A DNA stretch of 64,000 bases from Cetobacterium sp. ZOR0034 (GCF_000799075.1 NZ_JTLI01000008.1:62001-126000); one strand, 5' to 3'. Counted from the stretch's first letter, positions 17,498 through 24,518 are shown. A program made the numbers and translations. Notes: generated by a model not told the origin, from the letters alone.

Positions 17498-18670
17498 ATG
17501 GCAATAATAGATTTAACAGTACCAACTAAGGCACATCTGCCTCATTTGAATCAAACTTACTCATCAAATTTTGACTCTGTTTACCCTTGGAAAGATATGG
17601 GTAGATGGGTTGCAGATACAACAACTGGAGCTTTAAAGTACAAGCTTCACAAAACTGACTCATCTAAGAAGACAGATGGCAGTGCTGCCAATCTAACTGG
17701 AACAGATGGAGACGTAATGGTTAAGATACCAGCTTACGCTTATAGAGTTACATATAGTTCAACTGGAAAGCCACGATATGAAGTAGATACCACTGTTCCT
17801 GATAAATACGGAAGTAACATAAGAGCAGGATTTAAGGTTCATCCTTATTTCAAGAATCCAGATGGCTCAGTTGCACCTTATAGAACAATGGGGGCATTCC
17901 CTGGTTATGTTGATGCAAATAATCAAATGAGAAGTATAGCTGGAGTTATACCTACAAGGTCTATAACACAAGCGGCTGCACTTGATAAATCTAGACAAGG
18001 TAGAAATACTAGATTTAGTATAGATTGCAAATATGGAATAGCAGCAGTAACACTTCTGTTCTTAGTTGAGTTCCAATCTCTTAATTCTCAAGATGTTGCG
18101 GGAAGAGGAAAAGTAGACTATGATTATCAAACTGTGGTTGATAATGGATATGTTGAACTAACGACAGGAGACACAATAGCTCTAGGAGATAGAACTGGTT
18201 ATTTAGAAGTTAGAGGAGAGACTAATGGTAAAACTTCAATGTCATACAGAGGTATTGAAGATTATTACGGTGGTATTTGGAGACATGTGACAGGATTCTA
18301 TGTTACTGATGAAGGGTATCATCACACTGGAGATTACACAAAGTTTGGAACAATTGGTTCATATACGTTGACTAAGGCTAATCCGCTTATGGGTGTTGAG
18401 GATGGTAAAGAGGTATCTGGATATGTTACAGGGATGGAGAGAATATCTGCTTTAGATTTTGATTTCCTGCCTAACGCAATCGGCGGAGCTGCCTCTACGT
18501 ACTATTGCGACAATTTCTGGTCGCACCGTAAAGGGCAAACCAATATCGCCCTGTTCGGTGGTTCTTGGTATTATGGCTCGGCTTGTGGCGTGTTCTGCTG
18601 GGCTTGGACTCATGTCGCTTCGAGTGCGCATGTGTATCTCGGTGCTCGGCTTGTGTTCCGTCCTGAGTAG
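17498..18670 (+). CDS. DGR-diversified receptor-binding protein (C-type-lectin-like)
   Basis: This is a 390-residue protein. The N-terminal half is probably a fibre-linked domain. The C-terminal region has the C-type-lectin/FGE-like pattern known from phage variable proteins, including SYRGIEDYYGGIWRHVTGFYV and the final strands with FGGSWYYGSACGVFCW. The last 42 codons fall in the variable repeat. Compared with the template, 12 codons differ, mostly Asn (AAT) changed to Tyr, Ala, Thr, His or Ser. This is the known result of adenine-directed mutagenesis and should alter the host surface structure that is bound. A good AGGAGG site precedes the ATG. Confidence 0.93.
   Translation: MAIIDLTVPTKAHLPHLNQTYSSNFDSVYPWKDMGRWVADTTTGALKYKLHKTDSSKKTDGSAANLTGTDGDVMVKIPAYAYRVTYSSTGKPRYEVDTTVPDKYGSNIRAGFKVHPYFKNPDGSVAPYRTMGAFPGYVDANNQMRSIAGVIPTRSITQAAALDKSRQGRNTRFSIDCKYGIAAVTLLFLVEFQSLNSQDVAGRGKVDYDYQTVVDNGYVELTTGDTIALGDRTGYLEVRGETNGKTSMSYRGIEDYYGGIWRHVTGFYVTDEGYHHTGDYTKFGTIGSYTLTKANPLMGVEDGKEVSGYVTGMERISALDFDFLPNAIGGAASTYYCDNFWSHRKGQTNIALFGGSWYYGSACGVFCWAWTHVASSAHVYLGARLVFRPE
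18546..18647 (+). repeat. DGR variable repeat (VR)
   Basis: This 102-bp block at the 3' end of the target gene aligns without gaps to 18799-18900. Of 21 adenines in the template copy, 14 are replaced here by C, G or T. Among the 81 other bases only one differs (C in the template at 18816, T here at 18563). Similarity fades just after the block: CTTATGTT in the template against CTTGTGTT here, with a one-base gap. This is as expected for the initiation-of-mutagenic-homing part. Confidence 0.96.
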
Positions 18671-18701
18671 CAGCGGCAGCAGCGGTTTTATTTTTTCAAA
18701 G

Positions 18702-18735
18702 TACCACTCTAGACTCCTAAAAGTCTAGAGTGGTA
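18702..18735. promoter_or_regulatory. 14-bp perfect inverted repeat downstream of VR
   Basis: The arms TACCACTCTAGACT (18702-18715) and AGTCTAGAGTGGTA (18722-18735) are exact complements around the loop CCTAAA. The repeat starts 31 bases after the stop of the variable gene. In known DGRs a DNA hairpin or cruciform just behind the VR helps target recognition, and this one is in a suitable place. The following bases are ATAAAATAGG, so it has no strong T-run and is a poor terminator. Confidence 0.75.
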
Positions 18736-18798
18736 TAAAATAGGTTTTTAAAATTGTGGGAGACCTACACATTATGACAATAGAAAAATATTAAATAT

Positions 18799-18900
18799 TC
18801 GCCCTGTTCGGTGGTCATTGGAATAATGGCTCGAATTGTGGCGTGTTCTACTGGAATTGGAATAATGTCGCTTCGAATGCGAATGTGAATATCGGTGCTC
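18799..18900 (+). repeat. DGR template repeat (TR)
   Basis: This is the invariant donor copy of the variable repeat, in the non-coding stretch between target gene and RT and on the same strand. It is rich in AAT triplets placed in the reading phase of the VR (nine Asn codons), so that adenine mutation changes exposed residues. Its GC content is well above that of the flanking DNA. The transcript covering it should be the RNA template for the RT. The rest of the 376-base gap (18671-19046) holds the hairpin and the RT ribosome site. Confidence 0.95.
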
Positions 18901-19046
18901 ACACTTATGTTGAGTGTATTAAAAAAACAGAATTAAATTTTAAAACCTTGCCTCTTGGCAAAACATAAGAGTACAAAAAAGTGTGTTGGTAGATGAAAAA
19001 TCGAAAACTCACGAAAACTTTCAACACAAAAGGAGATACTTGAACA

Positions 19047-20111
19047 ATGAAAAGGTTTGGTGATTTATATGATAGAATATCTAGCTACGATAATCTATTA
19101 AAAGCTCATATGATGGCACGTAAAGGAAAGGCTCATTATAGAGAAGTTAAGAAATTAAACGAAGACCCAGAGGGGTATTTAAAAAATTTAGAATGGCATT
19201 TAAAAAATGAAACTTACTATGTTACTGCTTCTGATTATAGAATTCAGAAAATAGTAGACAGAGGAAAGGAGCGAGAACTTAAAAAATTAAGTTACTACCC
19301 TCATAGAATCGTACAATGGGCAGTGATGTTACAGATAGAACACATACTAATAAAGCATTTCATACATAATACTTTTGCATCCATACCAGGAAGAGGTCTA
19401 CATGGAGCAGCTGATATTATAAAGAGAGATTTAAAAAATGAAGAAGCAACAAAGTATTGTTTAAAGATAGATGTTAAAAAATTCTATCCATCTATAGATA
19501 ATAAAATTTTATATAATCTTTTAGAAAAAAAGATAAAAGATAAAAGACTTCTAAGACTTTTGAAAATTATAATATTTTCAGTTGGAGACAAAGGTCAGCC
19601 AATCGGGTCGCTCTGGTCACAATATGCTGGAAATTACTATCTGAGTGGATTAGATCATCATATAAAAGAGAATTACAGAATTAAATACTATTATAGATAT
19701 TGTGATGATATTGTAATTTTACATAGTGATAAAAAATATCTGCACGAACTCAGAAAAGAGATTCAAAGATATATAAGTGAAAATTTAAATCTCACACTAA
19801 AAGAGAATTGGCAAGTGTTCCCTGTGAATATTAGAGGGATTGATTTTTTAGGTTATCGTTTCTTTAGAAATTATGCTCTTCTTAGAAAAAGAACAGCAAA
19901 AAAATTAAAAAGAAAAATAAGCAAGATTAAAAATAAAAGAGTTCTTAGTTTTACAGATGTCTGTTCATTGAACAGCTACCTTGGATGGACTAAACATTGT
20001 GATAGTTATAGATTTAACCAAAAATATTTTGAGCCGTTACAGGGAAAAAGTTATTACAATCACGAAAGTGAGATAAAAAATATAAAATTGGAGGTAAAAA
20101 AGTATGAATAA
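19047..20111 (+). CDS. DGR reverse transcriptase
   Basis: The 354-residue protein carries the motifs of DGR reverse transcriptases. KIDVKKFYPS holds the first catalytic Asp (about 142), QPIGSLWSQ (about 184-192) is the DGR form of the motif that reads QGxxxSP in group II intron enzymes, and YRYCDD (about 216-221) is the active-site pair. GRGLHGA lies near 115-121. There is no maturase or endonuclease domain. It copies the TR transcript with errors at adenines and the cDNA replaces the VR. AGGAGA precedes the ATG. No avd gene is adjacent. Confidence 0.96.
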   Translation: MKRFGDLYDRISSYDNLLKAHMMARKGKAHYREVKKLNEDPEGYLKNLEWHLKNETYYVTASDYRIQKIVDRGKERELKKLSYYPHRIVQWAVMLQIEHILIKHFIHNTFASIPGRGLHGAADIIKRDLKNEEATKYCLKIDVKKFYPSIDNKILYNLLEKKIKDKRLLRLLKIIIFSVGDKGQPIGSLWSQYAGNYYLSGLDHHIKENYRIKYYYRYCDDIVILHSDKKYLHELRKEIQRYISENLNLTLKENWQVFPVNIRGIDFLGYRFFRNYALLRKRTAKKLKRKISKIKNKRVLSFTDVCSLNSYLGWTKHCDSYRFNQKYFEPLQGKSYYNHESEIKNIKLEVKKYE

Positions 20112-20352
20112 TTATTCTTACGCACTAAATCCCAATGTCGTTACAGTTGGGGAAACAGAGTTACATGAAGGAGCTATTTTAAAAAGAAAGTTCTTACCAG
20201 GAACAGAGGACCAATATGAATGCAAATTAGTATTTTTCCCAGTTGCAATGGAGGAAAATGGTGTAGAGGTTGAAGAAGTGAAACCTTTTGTTATTAGAGT
20301 TAATAACCCTGATTGGGTAATGGAATTTATTCCAGAGGAGTACGAATTATAA
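20104..20352 (+). CDS. Unidentified small protein coupled to the DGR RT
   Basis: This 82-residue protein overlaps the last eight bases of the RT, with GGAGG eight bases ahead of its ATG, so its translation is probably coupled to the RT. The sequence is acidic and beta-rich (VVTVGETELHEGAILKRKF, then VKPFVIRVNNPDWVMEFI). I do not recognise the family. It is not the Avd accessory protein, which is a basic four-helix bundle of about 120 residues. It could be a fibre-related protein or a DGR partner; only position suggests either. Confidence 0.6.
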   Translation: MNNYSYALNPNVVTVGETELHEGAILKRKFLPGTEDQYECKLVFFPVAMEENGVEVEEVKPFVIRVNNPDWVMEFIPEEYEL

Positions 20353-20355
20353 AAA

Positions 20356-20856
20356 ATGGATAATATAAAAGAAAATCTCAACTATATCATATCTGAAGAG
20401 GATAATGATAAAATTAAATTTAACAAGCTCTACAAGAAGATGAATGACAACAGTATTAAACTTAATGTTGAGAGAGTTGATGTTACAAGCGTCACAGAGA
20501 CGCATGTGTTTGGTAATATCAGCTTGAACTTACAAGATAAGGTAAAAGTATACCCTTTCATTTGTAAGCCTTTAGAATTGAATACAGAGCTTCATAATAT
20601 AATTATAAATTTAAAAAAGTTAATTATATTTGAGGAACTTGGAATTGTTCCAACTGTTCCAACTGCTTCAGAGAAAAGTGCAGCAGGTGGTATAACAGAT
20701 AAACAAAAAGTTTTGTTAAGGGATAAATTGGAATCAAACTTAAAAGATACAATAAATTCTAAATTAACAGAATTTGGAGTATCTAGTATAGATGAATTAA
20801 ATAAACAACAAGCTTCGCAAATTATAGATATATTCCATAAAAGTTCTAGGAGGTGA
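20356..20856 (+). CDS. Unidentified protein with C-terminal helical domain
   Basis: This 166-residue protein starts three bases after the previous stop. The N-terminal 110 residues are mixed alpha/beta with no recognised motif. The C-terminal part (about 115-160) has GITDKQKVLLRDKL and SIDELNKQQASQIID. That pattern resembles short helical domains at the ends of some phage recombination and nucleic-acid-binding proteins. This resemblance is weak. It lies between the RT and the membrane proteins and is neither a tail nor a lysis protein by appearance. Confidence 0.6.
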   Translation: MDNIKENLNYIISEEDNDKIKFNKLYKKMNDNSIKLNVERVDVTSVTETHVFGNISLNLQDKVKVYPFICKPLELNTELHNIIINLKKLIIFEELGIVPTVPTASEKSAAGGITDKQKVLLRDKLESNLKDTINSKLTEFGVSSIDELNKQQASQIIDIFHKSSRR

Positions 20857-20860
20857 TTTT

Positions 20861-21100
20861 ATAAAAAGTAGTATAATCATTAAAGTTTTAGAACTATTTA
20901 CTAAAAGAGTTAAATCAGGGGAAAAAGGACAAGAGATTGAGATAAAAAAAATAGATGAATTTAAATTGTTTATAGCTATAATAGCATTGATATTTGTAGC
21001 TGTATGTAGTTTAAATGAGCTTATACCATCGCTTGAGGTAAGCCCATGGTGGTATGAGAATACAGAAAAGGTACTTGCTTACCTATTTGGAGGGAATTAA
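20861..21100 (+). CDS. Small membrane protein, apparent ATA start
   Basis: A frame of 79 codons runs from 20861 to the TAA at 21098-21100. It has a perfect AGGAGG (20848-20853) seven bases before ATA at 20861, but no ATG, GTG or TTG near that place. The only later alternative is an internal TTG near 20948 without a ribosome site. The product has a charged N-terminus, one hydrophobic segment (LFIAIIALIFVAVCSL) and ends with KVLAYLFGGN. With the next membrane gene it could be part of the holin/lysis unit. Either a rare start codon or a mutated start explains it. Confidence 0.5.
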   Translation: MKSSIIIKVLELFTKRVKSGEKGQEIEIKKIDEFKLFIAIIALIFVAVCSLNELIPSLEVSPWWYENTEKVLAYLFGGN

Positions 21101-21342
21101 TGCAGCTAGATGTGGGAATGATTAGGGAGGTTGGACTACTGGGGGCAATAGCTATCTTAGCTTTTAAATTGTATGTCTCAAAAGATGTACAACAGAATGC
21201 CCAGAACGATTTATTAGTACAAAATTTAATGGAATCAAATAAGAAAAAAGATGAACTGTTAGAAAGAACAGTTTCAAACTTTGAAAAAACAATGGACAGT
21301 ATAGTTAAGAAATTAGAGGATATAGATAAGAAAATTGGATAA
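21100..21342 (+). CDS. Small membrane protein with coiled coil, holin-like
   Basis: This 80-residue protein overlaps the previous stop by one base (TAATG). It has one N-terminal hydrophobic segment (VGLLGAIAILAFKLYV) and a charged helical tail (about 35-80) with heptad-like spacing. This is similar in layout to BhlA/UviB holin-like proteins and to small phage spacer proteins. It is the last gene of the prophage operon and is followed by a strong terminator. The lysis role is inferred from size, topology and place; no endolysin is nearby. Confidence 0.65.
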   Translation: MQLDVGMIREVGLLGAIAILAFKLYVSKDVQQNAQNDLLVQNLMESNKKKDELLERTVSNFEKTMDSIVKKLEDIDKKIG

Positions 21343-21343
21343 T

Positions 21344-21370
21344 AAAAAGAGCTTGAAAAGCTCTTTTTTT
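21344..21370 (+). terminator. Terminator of the prophage late operon
   Basis: The arms AAAAAGAGCTT and AAGCTCTTTTT pair around a GAA loop, and the T-run continues to seven T. It lies two bases after the last phage stop codon and marks the transcriptional end of the late region. Confidence 0.88.
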
Positions 21371-21770
21371 GTTTTATATATAATTTCTATCTGCCTGCAC
21401 TTAAAATGCACTCAAAAATTTTAAAAAACAGTAGAATGAACTATCGAAAAAAAGATAAAGTCAATAAAATCAAGCAAAATAAACTGTATAGAATAGAATA
21501 AAAAGTAATGGATATTACGGATATATATGAGTAATTCTTTAATTTCCCTTGAGTTTATCAAGGGTATTTATTAACTTAATAATATTGCTCTTAAAGTGTA
21601 ATTTTAAAATAAAATTTAATGAAAATTAGTGAATTTAAGAACGTTTATTTATGAGAGATAATACCATAAATTCATAAATAATTCAACCATTTTTTAACAT
21701 ATAGAGGATTCTAATTTTTTATATGCAATAAACAAACTTCAAGGTTTACAAAATATTTAATATAAAAAGT
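21371..21770. other. Gene-less AT-rich junction between prophage and selC
   Basis: No believable coding frame was seen on either strand. There is one short hairpin, CCCTTG/CAAGGG, around 21548-21566. The right attachment site of the prophage probably lies here or at the tRNA, but the left end is not in the window, so no repeat can be matched. Confidence 0.5.
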
Positions 21771-21799
21771 TTGACAAACAAACAGTTATATAATACAAT
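21771..21799 (+). promoter_or_regulatory. Strong sigma-70-type promoter
   Basis: TTGACA at 21771-21776 and TACAAT at 21794-21799 are 17 bases apart. An inverted repeat (21802-21825) starts three bases later, so it covers the expected start of transcription and could be an operator or the 5' end of the RNA. Confidence 0.65.
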
Positions 21800-21801
21800 A
21801 C

Positions 21802-21878
21802 GGTGTAAATGTTGTTATTTACGCCAACCAAAAAATTAGTCAAAAAAATGAAGACCATTCCCAGGGTCTTCTTTTTTT
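21802..21878 (+). ncRNA. Candidate small RNA of about 70 nt
   Basis: A good promoter is followed after about 70 bases by a clear terminator (GAAGACC / GGTCTTC, eight-base loop, seven T at 21872-21878), with no coding frame of note between them. A first inverted repeat, GGTGTAAAT / ATTTACGCC, lies at 21802-21825 with loop GTTGTT. If transcription starts at its left edge, the RNA has a 5' hairpin, a single-stranded A-rich middle and the terminator hairpin. It matches no family known to me. It may be a host RNA or a phage-border element. Confidence 0.45.
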
Positions 21879-21895
21879 ATATAATTTATTGTAAT

Positions 21896-21923
21896 AAAAA
21901 AAGCCTCACTATTTAGTGAGGCT
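21896..21923 (-). terminator. selC: Terminator behind the selC tRNA gene
   Basis: On the minus strand, AGCCTCACT / AGTGAGGCT forms a nine-pair stem with a four-base loop, followed by seven T. It begins 15 bases after the tRNA CCA end and should stop the tRNA transcript. Confidence 0.88.
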
Positions 21924-21937
21924 GAAATTTTTTAAAT

Positions 21938-22031
21938 TGGCGGAAGCGTGTAGGAATCGAACCTACCAGCGATTTGACTCGCCAAGACAGTTTTGAAGAC
22001 TGCTGAGTACACCAGTAGCTCACCCGCTTCC
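21938..22031 (-). tRNA. selC: tRNA-Sec (UCA anticodon)
   Basis: The minus strand folds as a long tRNA of 94 bases including an encoded CCA. It has the acceptor start GGAAGCGG, an anticodon loop with CTTCAAA (anticodon TCA reading UGA), a long extra arm (TTGGCGAGTC...), TTCGATTC in the T loop, and the closing CACGCTTCC with G then CCA. This is the shape of bacterial selenocysteine tRNA, which is first charged with serine. TATAAT at 22045-22050 is a good -10 box, with only a weak -35. The gene fits the selA, selB and selD genes nearby. Confidence 0.97.
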
Positions 22032-22060
22032 AATTTATAAAATTATTATAGCATAAAAAA

Positions 22061-22336
22061 TTAAAAATTAAAAGGGGAAAAAGTTTTTTTAAAACCAATT
22101 TTTTCACAAAGATAGATACTGTATATATTCTCTTCAATATCATTTTCTTTAAAAAGTGAAATTATTTTATGTATATCTTCTATTTCAGCTTTAATAGAAA
22201 ATCCACAACTAGACTTTAATTCTCCAGGAAGTGGAATTATTTGTACAGAAACTCCAGCTTCAAGTAAAAATTTCTCAATTTTCATAACTAAATGAGTAGA
22301 ATCAAAGGTTATAATTAAAAATTTTTCAATATTCAT
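22061..22336 (-). CDS. DUF3343 protein, putative Se/S carrier-like
   Basis: This 91-residue protein begins MNIEKFLIITFDSTHLVMKIEK and contains LPGELKSSCGFSIKAE, the segment typical of DUF3343. These small proteins often stand next to yedF and are thought to handle selenium or sulfur. The Cys in SSCG is the likely carrier residue. Its ATG overlaps the yedF stop by one base, so both form a two-gene operon. The selC promoter lies just behind its end. The exact function is not known. Confidence 0.85.
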   Translation of the reverse strand: MNIEKFLIITFDSTHLVMKIEKFLLEAGVSVQIIPLPGELKSSCGFSIKAEIEDIHKIISLFKENDIEENIYSIYLCEKIGFKKTFSPFNF

Positions 22337-22923
22337 TATGGTCTAATCACCTTTTTAGCTTTTATTTGTTGTTCTATAATATTATACATGTTAGTTACTG
22401 AACCAGTACCTAAAGATGTTTCTAAATGATAGAAATTAAGACAAGCTCCACAAGATAAAATTTCGACTCCTCTTTCCTCTAAAGTTTTTAAGTCTTTTAT
22501 AGTTGATTCATTTGAAGCTGTTAAAAATACACCTCTGTTATAGAAGAGAATAGCTTTAGGAAGATTTTCCATCTCTGTAAGGGTGTAGATAAATCCTTTC
22601 ATAAGTGTTTCTCCTAGTGCTGAATCCCCATCTCCCATTTTGTCAGAAGCTATAACAATAACAGTATCATCATTTTCTAATTTAACAGATTCATTTACAT
22701 TTAAAAGTGAAGATTTTTTTTCTATTTGGATTAAAAAGATATCGCCTTCACTTTTAGAAGAAAAAGAATATCCCATCTCTTTAGAGAATTTTTCAATATT
22801 TTCTTTAGAGATTTTATTGTCGACAGATATTTCGATAGTACCTTCTGTTATATTTTTTAAAGCGTTTTTAGTCATAATAACTGGCATAGGACAAGTTTGC
22901 CCAATTGCATTAACTTTTATCAT
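22336..22923 (-). CDS. yedF: Selenium metabolism protein YedF
   Basis: The 195-residue protein starts at ATG 22923. A further ATG at 22938 lies ahead of the AGGAGGAG ribosome site and is not used. The N-terminal TusA/SirA-like domain (1-70) has the signature GQTCPMP with the active Cys. The C-terminal DsrE-like domain (about 90-195) has VFLTASNESTIKDLKTLEERGVEILSCGACL. YedF is found in organisms that use selenium and may pass selenide toward selenophosphate synthesis. The sel genes nearby support that role. Confidence 0.9.
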   Translation of the reverse strand: MIKVNAIGQTCPMPVIMTKNALKNITEGTIEISVDNKISKENIEKFSKEMGYSFSSKSEGDIFLIQIEKKSSLLNVNESVKLENDDTVIVIASDKMGDGDSALGETLMKGFIYTLTEMENLPKAILFYNRGVFLTASNESTIKDLKTLEERGVEILSCGACLNFYHLETSLGTGSVTNMYNIIEQQIKAKKVIRP

Positions 22924-23020
22924 AAAACTCCTCCTCATAATTATTTATATACGTTTAATTATACAATATTTAAAACAAAAATTATACTTTTAAATTAAGA
23001 AACTTAGTGAAATAAAATCG

Positions 23021-23049
23021 TTGATTTTTGATGTAAAAGATGGTACTAT
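23021..23049 (+). promoter_or_regulatory. Likely promoter of the permease gene
   Basis: TTGATT at 23021-23026 and TACTAT at 23044-23049 are separated by 17 bases. The start codon of the permease follows 45 bases later, after AAGGAG. Confidence 0.5.
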
Positions 23050-23093
23050 AAAGGCTGTTTTTAAAAGATAATATAAAAAATAAGGAGTTGAGA

Positions 23094-24518
23094 ATGAACA
23101 AGAAATATCTATCTGTATCATCTTTAGTAATGATGATATTCTTAGGAGTATTTGGATTTGGAAATATTGCCAATAATTTTAAAGAAGTAGGAATGTCTTC
23201 CGCCACGATGTTAGTTATCGGAATTGTTTTTTACTTCTTACCACTATGTTTGATAATGGCTGAATTTGGATCTTATGCTAAAGATAGAACAAGTGGAATA
23301 TACTCATGGATAGAGATTGGATTAGGAAAGAAAATGGCATATTTTGCGATATGGTCATATTTTATAGCAAATATATTTTATCTACCAACACTAGCAACAA
23401 GAGTACCTACATATTTAAGTTTTGGATTATTTGGTGATGCTAACATGTCAAATTCAGAGACAGCGTTGTTATCACTTGTAGCATTAGTTATATCATTGGT
23501 TATTGGAGTTAAATATCAGAAAGCAATAGGGGCTTTATCAAAACCAGTTGGATATATCTCTTTATTTACAGTTTTAATATTTTTATTAGCGGGAGTATAT
23601 TTACATATGACAGGTGGAAGTGCGACTGAGTTAACAGTTGATATGTTTACGATAGATGTATCTTCTAAAACAGAGCTAGCAAAAGCCTTGGGGTCATTCT
23701 CTTGGATACTATTTGCATTTGGAGGAGGAGAAGTTGTAGGTCCATATGTAAATCAAGTAAAAGAACCTGAGAAAAATTTTGTAAAAGGATTATTAATAGC
23801 ATCACTTTTAATAGGAGCTCTTTATGTGATTGGAATCATTTCTGTTTCAGCGTTTGGAACTCAAGAAGATTTTTCGAAAATATCTTTAATAAATGCAGTT
23901 TTAGCAGGATTTAAATTTATGGGAGATAAAATTGGACTAGGAATGTGGTTTGTTAAACTGATGGGGTTAGCATACACGTTGATAACATTGGTGGCATTGA
24001 TTTTATGGAGTACATCATTAGCAGCGGGAGTATTCAGTGAGGCACCAGAAGGAACATTCCCGGATTGGTTAACTAAAAAATCTGAGAAAACAGGAATTTT
24101 AATAAACGCTTTGGTATTCCAAACAATATTAGCATTTTTATTTATAGCTTTAACGATTTTCGGAGGAGAGGCAGCAGGAGAGTTATATTATAGAGTTTAT
24201 GATATGACAACAATGGCATTGATAGTTCCATACTTCTGTTTGGGAATAAGTTACATATTCTTTAGAAAGAAAGGGATTAAATCACCATTCCAAATTTCTA
24301 AAAATGATACATTATCAATATTTGCTGGAATTTCAGTATCAGCGATGACATTTATAGCCTTTATTTTTGCAGGATATAATTTTACTGTTCCAGTTCTTCA
24401 ACAGATGGAAAAAATTAAATTATATTATGGTGGTTTATTGATGTTTATGTTAATTGGAATATCAATTAAGTATCTAAGTGAGAAGAGTCATAAAGCAAAA
24501 GAGAATAGAAATAAGTAA
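23094..24518 (+). CDS. APC-family amino-acid permease
   Basis: The 474-residue protein (ATG 23094; a TTG at 23088 touches the ribosome site) has about 12 hydrophobic segments. The opening with MIFLGVFGFGNIANNFKEVG is the APC-type first helix, and FGGGEVVGPYVNQVKEPEKN matches the conserved loop after helix 6 in glutamate/GABA antiporter-like and YjeM-like proteins. It imports or exchanges an amino acid across the inner membrane. The substrate cannot be read from the sequence. It is a single-gene unit inserted between the yedF and sel genes, with its own promoter and terminator. Confidence 0.88.
   Translation: MNKKYLSVSSLVMMIFLGVFGFGNIANNFKEVGMSSATMLVIGIVFYFLPLCLIMAEFGSYAKDRTSGIYSWIEIGLGKKMAYFAIWSYFIANIFYLPTLATRVPTYLSFGLFGDANMSNSETALLSLVALVISLVIGVKYQKAIGALSKPVGYISLFTVLIFLLAGVYLHMTGGSATELTVDMFTIDVSSKTELAKALGSFSWILFAFGGGEVVGPYVNQVKEPEKNFVKGLLIASLLIGALYVIGIISVSAFGTQEDFSKISLINAVLAGFKFMGDKIGLGMWFVKLMGLAYTLITLVALILWSTSLAAGVFSEAPEGTFPDWLTKKSEKTGILINALVFQTILAFLFIALTIFGGEAAGELYYRVYDMTTMALIVPYFCLGISYIFFRKKGIKSPFQISKNDTLSIFAGISVSAMTFIAFIFAGYNFTVPVLQQMEKIKLYYGGLLMFMLIGISIKYLSEKSHKAKENRNK

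Larger units (their letters stand above)
1..21370 (+). mobile_element. Prophage late region, lambda-like head with P2-like contractile tail
   Basis: All genes here lie on the + strand, are tightly packed and often overlap. Their order is that of a tailed phage: terminase, head joining, portal, protease/scaffold, decoration, capsid, connectors, sheath, tube, chaperone, tape measure, baseplate, fibre, membrane proteins. The head block resembles lambda families (GpA, portal, C/Nu3, D, E, Z) and the tail block resembles P2 (FI, FII, X, D, V, U, W, J, I). The left end lies outside the window. A strong terminator at 21344-21370 closes the operon. Integration, repression and endolysin genes are not seen. 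Confidence 0.95.

Noticed and set aside
18459-18728. 89-codon + strand frame overlapping the end of the DGR target gene
   Set aside because: It is a shadow frame that arises because the variable repeat is GC-rich and stop-poor; it has no ribosome site and the target protein frame carries the lectin pattern and the mutation signature.
20104-20352. 82-residue protein as Avd
   Set aside because: It is acidic and beta-rich and lies behind the RT; Avd is longer, basic and helical.
21849-21917. 22-codon frame inside the candidate small RNA
   Set aside because: No ribosome site, and it runs through the terminator hairpin.
21913-22143. 76-codon minus-strand frame over selC
   Set aside because: It reads across the tRNA gene and its promoter and has no protein-like features.
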